DNA of 64,000 nt from Halictus rubicundus (lineage: Eukaryota; Arthropoda; Insecta; Hymenoptera; Halictidae): assembly GCF_050948215.1 (NCBI RefSeq), contig NW_027489029.1:79219-143218 (forward strand), in the 5' to 3' direction. A program made the position numbers and the translations under genes. Every line of letters starts with the position of its first letter. Positions within the stretch are counted from its first letter, which is position 1. This document shows positions 40,869-55,192 of this stretch, piece after piece. Under the pieces are notes generated by a model. It was not told the origin of the DNA. It did no database searches and saw nothing but the letters and a program-made list of their open reading frames with translations.

Positions 40869-41945
40869 CTAACCTAACCTCTATCATATCCTATTCTCTA
40901 TACTATCCTATCCTCTATCCTATCCTATCCTCTATCCTATCCTCTATCCTATCCTATCCTCTATCCTATCCTATCTTCTATTCTATCCTATCCTCTATCG
41001 TATCCTATCCTCTATCCTATCCAATTCTCTATCCTATCCTATCCTCTATCATATCCTATCCTCTATCCTATCCTATCCTTTATCCTATCCTATCCTCTAT
41101 CCTATCCTCTCCTCAATCCTATCCTATCCTCAATCCTAACCTAACCTCTATCCTATCCTATTCTCTATCCTATCCTATCCTCTATCCTATCCTATCCTCT
41201 ATCCTATCCTATTCTCTATCCTATCCTCTCCCCAATCCTATCCTATCCTCTATCCTATCCTCTCCCAATCCTATCCTATCCTCTATCCTATCCTCTATCC
41301 TATCCTGTCCTCAATCCTATCCTATCCTCTATCTTATCCTATCCTCTATCCTATTCAATCTCATATCCTATCCTATCCTCTATCATATCCTATCCTCTAT
41401 CGTATCCTATCTTCTATCGTATCCTATCCTCTATCCTATCCAATCCTCTATCCTATCCTCTAACCTATCCTGTCCTCTATCCTATCCTATCCTCCATCCT
41501 ATCCTATCCTCCATCGTATCCAATCCCCTATCCTATCCTCAATCCTATCCTATCCTATCCTCAATCCTATAGTATCCTCTATCCTATAGTATCCTCTATC
41601 CTATCCTATCCTCTATCCTATCCTATCCTCAATCCTATCCTATCCTATCCTCTATCCTATCCTATCATCTATCATATCCTATCCTCTATCCTATCCTATC
41701 GTCTATCCTATCCTATCCTCTATCTTATCCTATCCTCTATCCTATAATATATTCTATCCCATCCTAATCTCTATCCTATCAATCCCCTATCCTATCCTCT
41801 ATCCTATCCTATCCTCTATCCTATCCAATTCTCTATCCTATCCTATCCTCTATCATATCCTATCCTCTATCCTATCCTATCCTCTATCCTATCCTATCCT
41901 CTATCCTATCCTCTCCTCAATCCTATCCTATCCTCAATCCTAACC
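40835..41945 (+). repeat. 1,071-bp tandem duplication, copy 2
   Basis: Copy of 39,760-40,868. Few differences are visible: ATCGTATCC near 40,998 where copy 1 has ATCCTATCC, and CCTTTATCC near 41,079 where copy 1 has CCTCTATCC. The copy ends where CTCTATCTTATCC replaces CTCTATCATATCC near 41,950. Confidence 0.85.
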
Positions 41946-41979
41946 TAACCTCTATCTTATCCTATTCTCTATCCTATCC

Positions 41980-42690
41980 TACCCTCTATCCTATCCTATC
42001 CTCTATCCTATCCTATCCTCTATCCTATCCTCTCCTCAATCCTATCCTATCCTCTATCCTATCGTCTATCCTATCCTCTATCCTATCCTCTCCTCAATCC
42101 TATCCTATCCTCTATCCTATCCTATCCCCTATCCTATTCAATCTCATATCCTATCCTATCCTCTATCATATCCTATCCTCTATCGTATCCTATCTTCTAT
42201 CGTATCCTATCCTCTATCCTATCCTATCCTCTATCCTATCCTCTATCCTATCCTCTACCCGACCCCTATCTTCTATCCTATCCTATTCTCTATCCTATCC
42301 AATTCTCTATCCTATCCTATCCTCTATCATATCCTATCCTCTATCCTATCCTATCCTCTATCCTATCCTACCCTCTATCCTATCCTATCCTCTATCCTAT
42401 CCTATCCTCTATCCTATCCTCTCCTCAATCCTATCCTATCCTCTATCCTATCCTCTATCCTATCCTCTATCCTATCCTCTCCTCAATCCTATCCTATCCT
42501 CTATCCTATCCTATCCCCTATCCTATTCAATCTCATATCCTATACTATCCTCTATCATATCCTATCCTCTATCCTATCCTATCTTCTATCGTATCCTATC
42601 CTCTATCCTATCCTATCCTCTATCCTATCCTCTATCCTATCCTCTACCCGACCCCTATCTTCTATCCTATCCTATTCTCTATCCTATCTT
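41980..42690 (+). repeat. 389-bp tandem duplication (two copies)
   Basis: The unusual variant CTACCCGACCCC occurs twice in the window, at about 42,255 and 42,644, exactly 389 bp apart. The order of the preceding variants is shared. Because the G-containing variant is so rare, the two occurrences must be copies of one mutation. Confidence 0.75.
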
Positions 42691-44065
42691 ATCCTATGCA
42701 CTATCGTATGCTCTACCCTGTCCTATCCTCTATCCTATCCAATCCCCTATCCTATCCTCTACCCTAGAATACTATGTATCCTATCCTATTCTCTATCCTA
42801 TCCTATCCTATCCTCTATCCTATCCAATTCTCTATCCTACCCTATCCTCTATCCTATAATATCCTCTATCCCATCCTAATCTCTATCCTATCAATCCCCT
42901 ATCCTATCCTCTATCCTATCCAATTCTCTATCCTATCCTATCCTCTATCATATCCTATCCTCTATCCTATCCTATCCTCTATCCTATACTATCCTCTATC
43001 CTATCCTCTCCTCAATCCTATCCTATCCTCTATCCTATCCTTTATCCTATCCTATCCTCAATCCTATCCTATCCTATCCTCCATCCTATCCAATCCCCTA
43101 TCCTATCCTCAATCCTATCCTATCCTCATTCCTATCCTATCCTCAATCCTATCGTATCCTCTATCCTATAGTATCCTCTATCCTATCCTATCCTCTATAC
43201 TATCCTATCCTCAATCCTATCCTATCCTCAATCCTATCCTATCCTATCCTCTATCCTATCCTATCATCTATCATATCCTATCCTCTATCCTATCCTATCC
43301 TCTATCCTATCCTATCCTCTATCCTATCCTCTCCTCAATCCTATCCTATCCTCAATCCTAACCTAACCTCTATCCTATCCTATTCTCTATCCTATCCTAC
43401 CCTCTATCCTATCCTATCCTCTATCCTATCCTATCCTCTATCCTATCCTCTCCTCAATCCTATCCTATCCTCTATCCTATCCTCTATCCTATCCTCTCCT
43501 CAATCCTATCCTATCCTCTATCCTATCCTATCCCCTATCCTATTCAGTCTCATATCCTATCCTATCCTCTATCATATCCTATCCTCTATCGTATCCTATC
43601 TTCTATCGTATCCTATCATCCATCCTATCCTATCCTCTATCCTATCCTCTATCCTATCCTCTACCCTATCCTATCTTCTATCCTATCCTATTCTCTATCC
43701 TATCCTATCCTATGCACTATCGTATGCTCTATCCTATCCTATCCTCTATCCTATCCAATCCCCTATCCTATCCTCTACCCTAGAATACTATGTATCCTAT
43801 CCTATTCTCTATCCTATCCTATCCTATCCTCTATCCTATCCTATTCTCTATCCTACGCTATCCTCTATCCTATAATATCCTCTATCCCATCCTAATCTCT
43901 ATCCTATCAATCCCCTATCCTATCCTCTATCCTATCCAATTCTCTATCCTATCCTATCCTCTATCATATCCTATCCTCTATCCTATCCTATCCTCTATCC
44001 TATCCTATCCTCTATCCTATCCTCTCCTCAATCCTATCCTATCCTCAATCCTAACCTAACCTCTA
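42690..44065 (+). repeat. Direct repeats at offset 1,016 bp
   Basis: The TATGCACTATCGTATGCTC box and the following CTAGAATACTATG block occur at about 42,694 and 43,709. They are followed by the same variant order for roughly 230 bp, after which the copies part (one continues to CCTTTATCC, the other to CCTAACCTAACC). Confidence 0.65.
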
Positions 44066-44175
44066 TCCTATCCTATTCTCTATCCTATCCTATCCTCTAT
44101 CCTATCCTATCCTCTATCTTATCCTATCCACTATCCTATCCTATCCTCAATCCAATCCTTTCCTCTATCCTATCC

Positions 44176-45400
44176 TCTATCCTATTCTATCCTCTATCCT
44201 ATCCTATCCACAATCCAATCCTATCCTCTATCCTATAATATCCTCTATCCTATCCTATCCTATCCTCTATCCTTTCCTCTATCCTATCCTCTATCCTATC
44301 CTATCCTCTATCCTATCCTCTCCTCAATCCTATCCTATCCTCAATCCTATCCTATCCTCTATCCTATCTTATCCTCTATCCTATCCTGTACTCTATTCTA
44401 TCCTACCCTCTTTCTTATCCTATCCACTATCCTATCCTATCCTCAATCCAATCCTATACTCTATCCTATCCTCTCCTCAATCCTATCCTATCCTCAATCC
44501 TAACCTATCCTCTATCCTATCCTATTCACTATCCTATCCTCTATCCTATCCAATTCTCTATCCTATCCTATCCTATCCTATCCAATTCTCTATCCTATTC
44601 TATCCTCTATCCTATCCTATCCACAATCCAATCCTATCCTCTATCCTATAATATCCTCTATCCTATCCTATCCTATCCTCTATCCTTTCCTCTATCCTAT
44701 CCTCTATCCTATCCTATCCTCTATCCTATCCTCTCCTCAATCCTATCCTATCCTCAATCCTATCCTATCCTCTATCCTATCTTATCCTCTATCCTATTCT
44801 GTACTCTATTCTATCCTATCCTCTTTCTTATCCTATCCACTATCCTATCCTATCCTCAATCCAATCCTATACTCTATCCTATCCTCTCCTCAATCCTATC
44901 CTATCCTCAATCCTAACCTATCCTCTATCCTATCCTATTCTCTATCCTATCCTATCCTCTATCCTATCCTATCCTCTATCCTATCCAATTCTCTATCCTA
45001 TCCTATCCTCTATCCTATCCTATCCTCTATCCTATCCTATCCTCTATCCTATCCTCTCCTCAATCCTATCCTATCCTCAATCTTAACCTAACCTCTATCC
45101 TATCCTATCCTCTATCCCATCCAATCCTCTATCCTATCCTCTATCCTATCCTAACCTCTATCCTATCCTCTCCTCAATCCTATCGTATCCTCTATCCTAT
45201 CTTATCCTCTATCCTATCCTGTACTCTATTCTACCCTATCCTCTTTCTTATCCTATCCACTATCCTATCCTATCCTCAATCCAAACCTATACTCTATCCT
45301 ATCCTCTCCTCAATCCTATCCTATCCTCAATCCTAACCTATCCTCTATCCTATCCTATTCTCTATCCTATCCTATCCTCTATCCTATCCTATCGTCTATC
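44176..45400 (+). repeat. Three direct repeats at ~413-420 bp
   Basis: The variant CTTTCTTATCC lies at about 44,410, 44,823 and 45,243, with CCACAATCC at 44,208 and 44,621. The first two units share essentially their whole length at offset 413. The third is partial. This is a small local higher-order repeat. Confidence 0.7.
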
Positions 45401-47149
45401 CTATCCTATCCTCTATCCTATCCTATCCTCTATCCTATAATATCCTCTATCCTATCCAATTCTCTATCCTATCCTATCCTCTATCCAATCCTATCCTCAA
45501 TTCAATCCTATCCTCTATCCTATAATATCCTCTATCCTATCCTATCCTATCCTCTATCCTATCCTCTCCTCAATCCTATCCTATCCTCTATCCTATTCTA
45601 TCCTCTATCCTATCCTATCCTCAATCCAATCCTATCCTCTATCCTATAATATCCTCTATCCTATCCTATCCTCTATCCTATCCTATCCTCTATCCTCTCC
45701 TCTCCTCAATCCTATCCTATCCTCTATCCTATCTTATCCTCTATCCTATTCTATCCTCTATCCTATCCTATCCTCAATCCAATCCTATCCTCTATCCTAT
45801 AATATCCTCTATCCTATCCTATCCTATCCTCTATCCTTTCCTCTATCCTATCCTCTATCCTATTCTATCCTCTATCCTATTCTATCCTCAATCCAATCCT
45901 ATCCTCTATCCTATAATATCCTCTATCCTATCCTATTCTATCCTCTATCCTTTCCTCTATCCTATCCTCTATTCTATCCTATCCTCTATCCTATCCTCCC
46001 CTCAATACTATCCTATCCTCAATCCTATCCTATCCTCTATCCTATCTTATCCTCTATCCTATCCTGTTCTCTATTCTATCCTATCCTCTATCTTATCCTA
46101 TCCACCATCCAATCCTATCCTCTATCCTATAATATCCTCTATCCTATCCTATCCTATCCTCTATCCTTTCCTCTATCCTATCCTCTATCCTATCCTATCC
46201 TCTATCCTATCCTCTATCCTATCCTATCTCTACTATCCTATCCTATCTTCTATCCTATCCTATTCTCTATCCTATCCTATCCTATGCACTATCGTATGCT
46301 CTATCCTATCCTATCCTCTATCCTATCCAATCCCCTATCCTATCCTCTACCCTAGAATACCATGTATCCTATCCTATTCTCTATCCTATCCTATCCTATC
46401 CTCTATCCTATCCTATCCTCTATCCTATCCTATCCTCTATCCTATAATATATTCTATCCCATCCTAATCTCTATCCTATCAATCCCCTATCGTATCCTCT
46501 ATCCTATCCTATCCTCTATCCTATCCAATTCTCTATCCTATCCTATCCTCTATCATATCCTATCCTCTATCCTATCCTATCCTCTATCCTATCCTATCCT
46601 CTATCCTATCCTCTCCTCAATCCTATCCTATCCTCAATCCTAACCTAACCTCTATCCTATCCTATTCTCTATCCGATCCTACCCTCTATCCTATCCTATC
46701 CTCTATCCTATCCTATCCTCTATCCTATCCTCTCCTGAATCCTATCCTATCCTCTATCCTATCCTCTATACTATCCTCTATCCTATCCTCTCCTCAATCC
46801 TATCCTATCCTCTATCCTATCCTATCCCCCATCCTATTCAATCTCATATCCTATCCTATCCTCTATCATATCCTATCCTCTATCGTATCCTATCTTCTAT
46901 CGTATCCTATCCTCTATCCTATCCTATCCTCTATCCTATCCTCTATCCTATCCTCTATCCTATCCTATCCTCAATCCTATCCTATCCTATCCTCCATCCT
47001 ATCCTATCCTCCATCCTATCCAAACCCCTATCCTATCCTCAATCCTATCCTATCCTCATTCCTATCCTATCCTCAATCCTATCCTATCATCAATCCTAAC
47101 CTATCCTCTACCCTATCCTATTCTCTATCCTATCCTATCCTCTATCCTA

Positions 47150-48105
47150 TCCTATCCTCTATCCTATCCTCTATCCTATCCTCTATCCTATCCTATCCTC
47201 TACCCTATCCTATCTTCTATCCGTTCCTATTCTCTATCCTATCCTATCCTATGCACTATCGTATGCTCTATCCTATCCTATCCTCTATCCTATCCAATAC
47301 CCTATCCTATCCTCTACCCTATAATACCATGTATCCTATCCTATTCTCTATCCTATCCTATCCTATCCTCTATCGTATGCTCTATCCTATCCTATCCCCT
47401 ATCCTATCCTTAATCCTATCCTATCCTCAATCCTAACCTATCCTCTATGCTATCCTATTGTCTATCCTATCCTATCCTCTATCCTATCCTATCCTCTATC
47501 CTATCCTATCCTCTATCCTATCTTATCCTCTATCCTATCCTGTCCTCTATTCTATCCTATCCTCTATCTTATCATATCCACTATCCTATCCTATACTCTA
47601 TCCTATTCTATCCTCTATCCTATCCTATCCTCTATCCTATCCTCTATCCTATCCTCTATCCTATCCTATCCTCTACCCTATCCTATCTTCTATCCGTTCC
47701 AATTCTCTATCCTATCCTATCCTATGCACTATCGTATGCTCTATCCTATCCTATCCTCTATCCTATCCAATCCCCTATCCTATCCTCTACCCTATAATAC
47801 CATGTATCCTATCCTATTCTCTATCCTATCCTATCCTATCCTCTATCGTATGCTCTATCCTATCCTATCCCCTATCCTATCCTTAATCCTATCCTATCCT
47901 CAATCCTAACCTATCCTCTATGCTATCCTATTCTCTATCCTATCCTATCCTCTATCCTATCCTATCCTCTATCCTATCCTATCCTCTATCCTATCTTATC
48001 CTCTATCCTATCCTGTCCTCTATTCTATCCTATCCTCTATCTTATCATATCCACTATCCTATCCTATACTCTATCCTATTCTATCCTCTATCCTATCCTA
48101 TCCTC
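47150..48105 (+). repeat. 473-bp tandem duplication (two copies)
   Basis: Landmarks CCGTTCC (about 47,222 and 47,695), TATGCACTATCGTATGCTC (about 47,250 and 47,723), CCTTAATCC and TATGCTATCC (47,447 and 47,920) all repeat at offset 473. Copy 1 spans about 47,150-47,632 and copy 2 about 47,623-48,105. Few substitutions separate them. Confidence 0.8.
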
Positions 48106-49424
48106 AATCCAATGCTATCCTCTATCCTATCCTATCCTCTATCGTATCCTATCCTCTATCGTATCCAATCCTCTATCCTATCCTCTATCCTATCCTATCC
48201 TCTATCCTATCCTATCATCTATCCTATCCTATTCTCTATTATATCCTATCCTCTATCCTATCCTATCCACTATCGTATGCTCTATCCCATCCAATCCCCT
48301 ATCCTATCCTCTACCCTATCCTATCCTCAACCCTATAATACAATGTATCCTATCCTATTCTCTATCCTATCCTATCCTATCCTCTATCGTATGCTCTATC
48401 CTATCCTATCCACTATCCTATCCTATCCTCTATCCTATCCTATCGTCTATCCTATCCTATCCTCTATCCTATCCTATCCTCTATCCTATCCTATCCTCTA
48501 TCCTATAATATCCTCTATCCCATCCTATTCTCTATCCTATCCTATCCTCTATCCTATCCTATCCTCTATCCTATCCTATCCTCTATCCTATCCTATTCTC
48601 TATCCTATCCTCTCCTCAATCCTACCCTATCCTCTATCCTATCCTCTATCCTATCCTCTCCTCAATCCTATCCTATTCTCTATCCTATCCTATCCTCTAT
48701 CCTATTCAATCTCATATCCTATCCTATCCTCTATCATATCCTATCCTCTATCGTATCCTATCTTCTATCGTATCCTATCCTCTATCCTATCCAATCCTCT
48801 ATCCTATCCTCTATCCTAACTTGTCCTCTATCCTATCCTATCCTCAATCCTATCCTATCCTATCCTCCATCCTATCCTATCCTCCATCCTATCCAATCCC
48901 CTATCCTATCCTCAATCCTATCCTATCCTCATTCCTATCCTATCCTCAATCCTATCGTATCCTCTATCCTATAGTATCCTCTATCCTATCCTATCCTCAA
49001 TCCTATCCTATCATCAATCCTAACCTATCCTCTACCCTATCCTATTCTCTATCCTATCCTATCCTCTATCCTATCCTATCCTCTATCCTATCCTCTATCC
49101 TATCCTATCCTCTACCCTATCCTATCTTCTATCCGTTCCTATTCTCTATCCTATCCTATCCTATGCACTATCGTATGCTCTATCCTATCCTATCCTCTAT
49201 CCTATCCAATCCCCTATCCTATCCTCTACCATATAATACCATGTATCCTATCCTATTCTCTATCCTATCCTATCCTCTACCCTATCCTATCTTCTATCCT
49301 ATCTTATCCTCTATCCTATCCTGTACTCTATTCTATCCTATCCTCTATCTTATCCTATCCACTATCCTATCCTATCCTCAATCCAATCCTATCCTCCATC
49401 CTATCCAATCCCCTATCCTATCCT

Positions 49425-50893
49425 CAATCCTATCCTATCCTCATTCCTATCCTATCCTATCCTCTATCCTATCCTATCCTCTATCCTATCCTCTCCTCAA
49501 TCCTATCCTATCCTCTATCCTATCCTCTATCCTATCCTCTCCTCAATCCTATGCTATCCTCTATCCTATCCTATCCCCTATCCTATTCAATCTCATATCC
49601 TATCCTATCGTCTATCATATCCTATCCTCTATCGTATCCTATCTTCTATCGTATCCTATCCTCTATCCTATCCTATCCTCTATCCTATCCTCTATCCTAT
49701 CCTCTACCCTATCCTATCTTCTATCCTATCCTATTCTCTATCCTATCCTATCCTATGCACTATCGTATGCTCTATCCTATCCTATCCTCTATCCTATCCA
49801 ATTCTCTATCCTATCCTATCCTCTATCATATCCTATCCTCTATCCTATCCTATCCTCTAATCTATCCTATCCTCTATCCTATCCTCTCCTCAATCCTATC
49901 CTATCCTCAATCCTAACCTAACCTCTATCCTATCCTATTCTCTATCCTATCCTATCCTCTATCCTATCCTATCCTCTATCTTATCCTATCCACTATCCTA
50001 TCCTATCCTCAATCCAATTCTTTCCTCTATCCTATCCTCTATCCTATTCTATCCTCTATCCTATCCTATCCACAATCCAATCCTATCCTCTATCCTATCC
50101 TATCCTCTATCCTATCCTATCCTCAATCCAATCCTATCCTCTATCATATCCTATCCTCTATCCTATCCTATCGTCTATCCTATCCTATCCTCTATCCTAT
50201 CCTATCCCCTATCCTATCCTCAATCCTATCCTATCCTCATTCCTATCCTATCCTATCCTCTATCCTATCCTATCCTCTATCCTATCCTCTCCTCAATCCT
50301 ATCCTATCCTCTATCCTATCCTCTATCCTATCCTCTCCTCAATCCTATGCTGTCCTCTATCCTATCCTATCCCCTATCCTATTCAATCTCATATCCTATC
50401 CTATCCTCTATCATATCCTATCCTCTATCGTATCCTATCTTCTATCGTATCCTATCCTCTATCCTATCCTATCCTCTATCCTATCCTCTATCCTATCCTC
50501 TACCCTATCCTATCTTCTATCCTATCCTATTCTCTATCCTATCCTATCCTATGCACTATCGTATGCTCTATCCTATCCTATCCTCTATCCTATCCAATTC
50601 TCTATCCTATCCTATCCTCTATCATATCCTATCCTCTATCCTATCCTATCCTCTAATCTATCCTATCCTCTATCCTATCCTCTCCTCAATCCTATCCTAT
50701 CCTCAATCGTATCCTAACCTCTATCCTATCCTATTCTCTATCCTATCCTATCCTCTATCCTATCCTATCCTCTATCTTATCCTATCCACTATCCTATCCT
50801 ATCCTCAATCCAATCCTTTCCTCTATCCTATCCTCTATCCTATTCTATCCTCTATCCTATCCTATCCACAATCCAATCCTATCCTCTATCCTA
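49425..50893 (+). repeat. 796-bp tandem duplication (two copies)
   Basis: CCTCATTCC, then CTCAATCCTATGCT (49,551 and 50,347 for the ATG), the TATGCACTATCGTATGCTC box and the CTAATC variant (about 49,858 and 50,654) recur at offset 796. The copies part near 50,097 and 50,893. A third copy of the same block lies at about 55,265-55,930. Confidence 0.75.
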
Positions 50894-52955
50894 TAATATC
50901 CTCTATCCTATCCTATCCTATCCTCTATACTTTCCTCTATCCTATCCTCTATCCTATCCTATCCTCTATCCTATCCTCTCCTCAATCCTATCCTATCCTC
51001 AATCCTATCCCATCCTCTATCCTATCTTATCCTCTATCCTATCCTGTACTCTATTCTATCCTATCCTCTATCTTATCCTATCCACTATCCTATCCTATCC
51101 TCAATCCAATCCTATACTCTATCCTATCCTCTCCTCAATCCTATCCTATCCTCAATCCTAACCTATCCTCTATCCTATCCTATTCTCTATCCTATCCTAT
51201 CCTCTATCCTATCCTATCCTCTATCCTATCCAATTCTCTATCCTATCCTATCCTCTATCCTATCCTATCCTCTATCCTATCCTATCCTCTATCCTCTCCT
51301 AACATCAATCCTATCCCATCCTCAATCCTAACCTAACCTCTATCCTATCCTATCCTCTATCCCATCCAATCCTCTATCCTATCCTCTATCCTATCCTATC
51401 CTCTATCCTATCCTATCCTCAATCCTATCCTATCCTCAATCCTATCCTATCCTATCCTCTATCCTATTATATCATCTATCATATCCTATCCTCTATCCTA
51501 TCCTATCGTCTATCCTATCCTATCCTCTATCCTATCCTATCCTCTATCCTATAATATATTCTATCCCATCCTAATCTCTATCCTATCAAACCCCTATCCT
51601 ATCCTCTATCCTATAATATCCTCTATCCTATCCAATTCTCTATCCTATCCTATCCTCTATCCAATCCTATCCTCAATTCAATCCTATCCTCTATCCTATA
51701 ATATCCTCTATCCTATCCTATCCTATCCTCTATCCTATCCTCTCCTCAATCCTATCCTATTATCTATCCTATTCTATCCTCTATCCTATCCTATCCTCAA
51801 TCCAATCCTATCCTCTATCCTATAATATCCTCTATCCTATCCTATCCTATCCTCTATCCTATCCTCTATCCTATCCTCTATCCTATCCTATCCTCTATCC
51901 TCTCCTCTCCTCAATCCTATCCTATCCTCAATCCTATCCTATCCTCTATCCTATCTTATCCTCTATCCTATTCTATCCTCTTTCCTATCCTATCCTCAAT
52001 CCAATCCTATCCTCTATCCTATAATATCCTCTATCCTATCCTGTCCTATCCTCTATCCTTTCCTCTATCCTATCCTCTATCCTATTCTATCCTCTATCCT
52101 ATTCTATCCTCAATCCAATCCTATAATATCCTCTATCCTATCCTATCCTATCCTCTATCCTATCCTCTACCCTATTCTATCCTCAATCCAATCCTATCCT
52201 CTATCCTATAATATCCTCTATCCTATCCTATCCTATCCTCTATCCTTTCCTCTATCCTATCCTCTATCCTATTCTATCCTCTATCCTATTCTATCCTCAA
52301 TCCAATCCTATCCTCTATCCTATAATATCCTCTATCCTATCCTATCCTATCCTCTATCCTTTCCTCTATCCTATCCTCTATCCTATCCTATCCTCTATCC
52401 TATCCTCTCCTCAATCCTATCCTATCCTCAATCCTATCCTCTATCCTATCCTATCCTCTATCCTATCCTCTCCTCAATCCTATCCTATCCTCAATCCTAT
52501 CCTATCCTCTATCCTATCTTATCCTCTATCCTATCCTGTACTCTATTCTATCCTATCCTCTATCTTATCCTATCCACTATCCTATCCTATCCTCTATCCT
52601 ATTCTATCCTCTACTCTATCCTATCCTCAATCCAATCCTATCCTCTATCCTATAATATCCTCTATCCTATCCTATCCTATCCTCTATCCTATCCTCTGTC
52701 CTATCCTCTATCCTATCCTATCCTCTATCCTCTCCTCTCCTCAACCCTATCCTATCCTCAATCCTATCCTATCCTCTATCCTATCTTATCCTCTATCCTA
52801 TCCTGTACTCTATTCTATCCTATCCTCTATCTTATCCTATCCACTATCCTATCCTATCCTCAATCCAATCCTATACTCTATCCTATCCTATTCTCTATCC
52901 TATCATATCCTCTATCCTATCCTCTCCTCAATCCTATCCTATCCTCAATCCTAAC
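50150..52955 (+). repeat. ~2.8-kb block repeated 5.03 kb downstream, copy 1
   Basis: Shared landmarks include TATGCTGTCC/TATGCTATCC at 50,347 and 55,390 (offset 5,043) and the rare CAAACCCC at 51,587 and 56,613 (offset 5,026). The offset changes by about 17 bp, one unit. Copy 1 has lost one unit near 52,125, where CAATCCTATAATATCC lacks the intervening CTCTATCC. Confidence 0.75.
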
Positions 52956-55192
52956 CTATCCTCTATCATATCCTATTCTCTATACTATCCTATCCTCTAT
53001 CCTATCCTATCCTCTATCCTATCCTCTATCCTATCCTATCCTCTATCTTATCCTATCTTCTATCCTATCCTATTTTCTATCCTATCCTATCCTATGCACT
53101 ATCGTATGCTCTATCCTATCCTATCCTCTATCCTATCCAATCCCCTATCCTATCCTCTACCCTAGAATACCATGTATCCTATCCTATTCTCTATCCTATC
53201 CTATCCTATCCTATATCCTATCCTATTCTCTATCCTACCCTATCCTCTATCCTATAATATCCTCTATCCCATCCTAATCTCTATCCTATCAATCCCCTAT
53301 CCTATCCTCTATCCTATCCTATCCTCTATCCTATCCAATTCTCTATCCTATCCTATCCTCTATCATATCCTATCCTCTATCCTATCCTATCCCCTATCCT
53401 ATCCTATCCTCTATCCTATCCTCTCCTCAATCCTATCCTATCCTCAATCCTAACCTAACCTCTATCCTATCCTATCCTCTATCATATCCTATTCTCTATC
53501 CTATCCTCTCCTCAATCCTATCCTATCCTCTATCCTATCCTCTATCCTATCCTCTCCTCAATCCTATCCTATCCTCTATCCTATCCTATCCTCTATCCTA
53601 TTCAATCTCATATCCTATCCTATCCTCTATCATATCCTATCCTCTATCGTATCCTATCTTCTATCGTATCCTATCCTCTATCCTATCCAATCCTCTATTA
53701 TATCCTCTATCCTATCCTGTCCTCTATCCTATCCTATCCTCAATCCTATCCTATCCTATCCTCCATCCTATCCTATCCTCCATCCTATCCAATACCCTAT
53801 CCTATCCTCAATCCTATCCTATCCTATCCTCAATCCTATCGTATCCTCTATCCTATAGTATCCTCTATCCTATCCTATCCTCTATCCTATCCTATCCTCA
53901 ATCCTATCCTATCCTCAATCCTATCCTATCCTATCCTCTATCCTATCCTATCATCTATCATATCCTATCCTCTATCCTATCCTATCGTCTATCCTATCCT
54001 ATCCTCTATCCTATCCTATCCTCTATCCTATAATATATTCTATCCCATCCTAATCTCTATCCTATCAATCCCCTATCCTATCCTCTATCCTATCCTATCC
54101 TCTATCCTATCCAATTCTCTATCCTATCCTATCCTCTATCATATCCTATCCTCTATCCTATCCTATCCTCTATCCTATCCTATCCTCTATCCTATCCTCT
54201 CCTCAATCCTATCCTATCCTCAATCCTATCCTATCCTCTATCCTATCTTATCCTCTATCCTATCCTGTACTCTATTCTATCCTATCCTCTATCTTATCCT
54301 ATCCACTATCCTATCCTATCCTCAATCCAATCCTATACTCTATCCTATCCTCTCCTCAATCCTATCCTATCCTCAATCCTAACCTATCCTCTATCCTATC
54401 CTATTCTCTATCCTATCCTATCCTCTATCCTATCCTATCCTCTATCCTATCCAATTCTCTATCCTATCCTATCGTCTATCCTATCCTATCCTCTATCCTA
54501 TCCTATCCTCTATCCTATAATATATTCTATCCCATCCTAATCTCTATCCTATCAATCCCCTATCCTATCCTCTATCCTATCCTATCCTCTATCCTATCCA
54601 ATTCTCTATCCTATCCTATCCTCTATCATATCCTATCCTCTATCCTATCCTATCCTCTATCCTATCCTATCCTCTATCCTATCCTCTCCTCAATCCTATC
54701 CTATCCTCAATCCTATCCTATCCTCTATCCTATCTTATCCTCTATCCTATCCTGTACTCTATTCTATCCTATCCTCTATCTTATCCTATCCACTATCCTA
54801 TCCTATCCTCAATCCAATCCTATACTCTATCCTATCCTCTCCTCAATCCTATCCTATCCTCAATCCTAACCTATCCTCTATCCTATCCTATTCTCTATCC
54901 TATCCTATCCTCTATCCTATCCTATCCTCTATCCTATCCAATTCTCTATCCTATCCTATCCTCTATCCTATCCTATCCTCTATCCTATCCTATCCTCTAT
55001 CCTCTCCTCTCCTCAATCCTATCCCATCCTCAATCCTAACCTAACCTCTATCTTATCCTATCCTCTATCCCATCCAATCCTCTATCCTATCCTCTATCCT
55101 ATCCTATCCTCTATCCTATCCTATCCTCAATCCTATCCTATCCTCAATCCTATCCTATCCTATCCTCTATCCTATTATATCATCTATCATAT

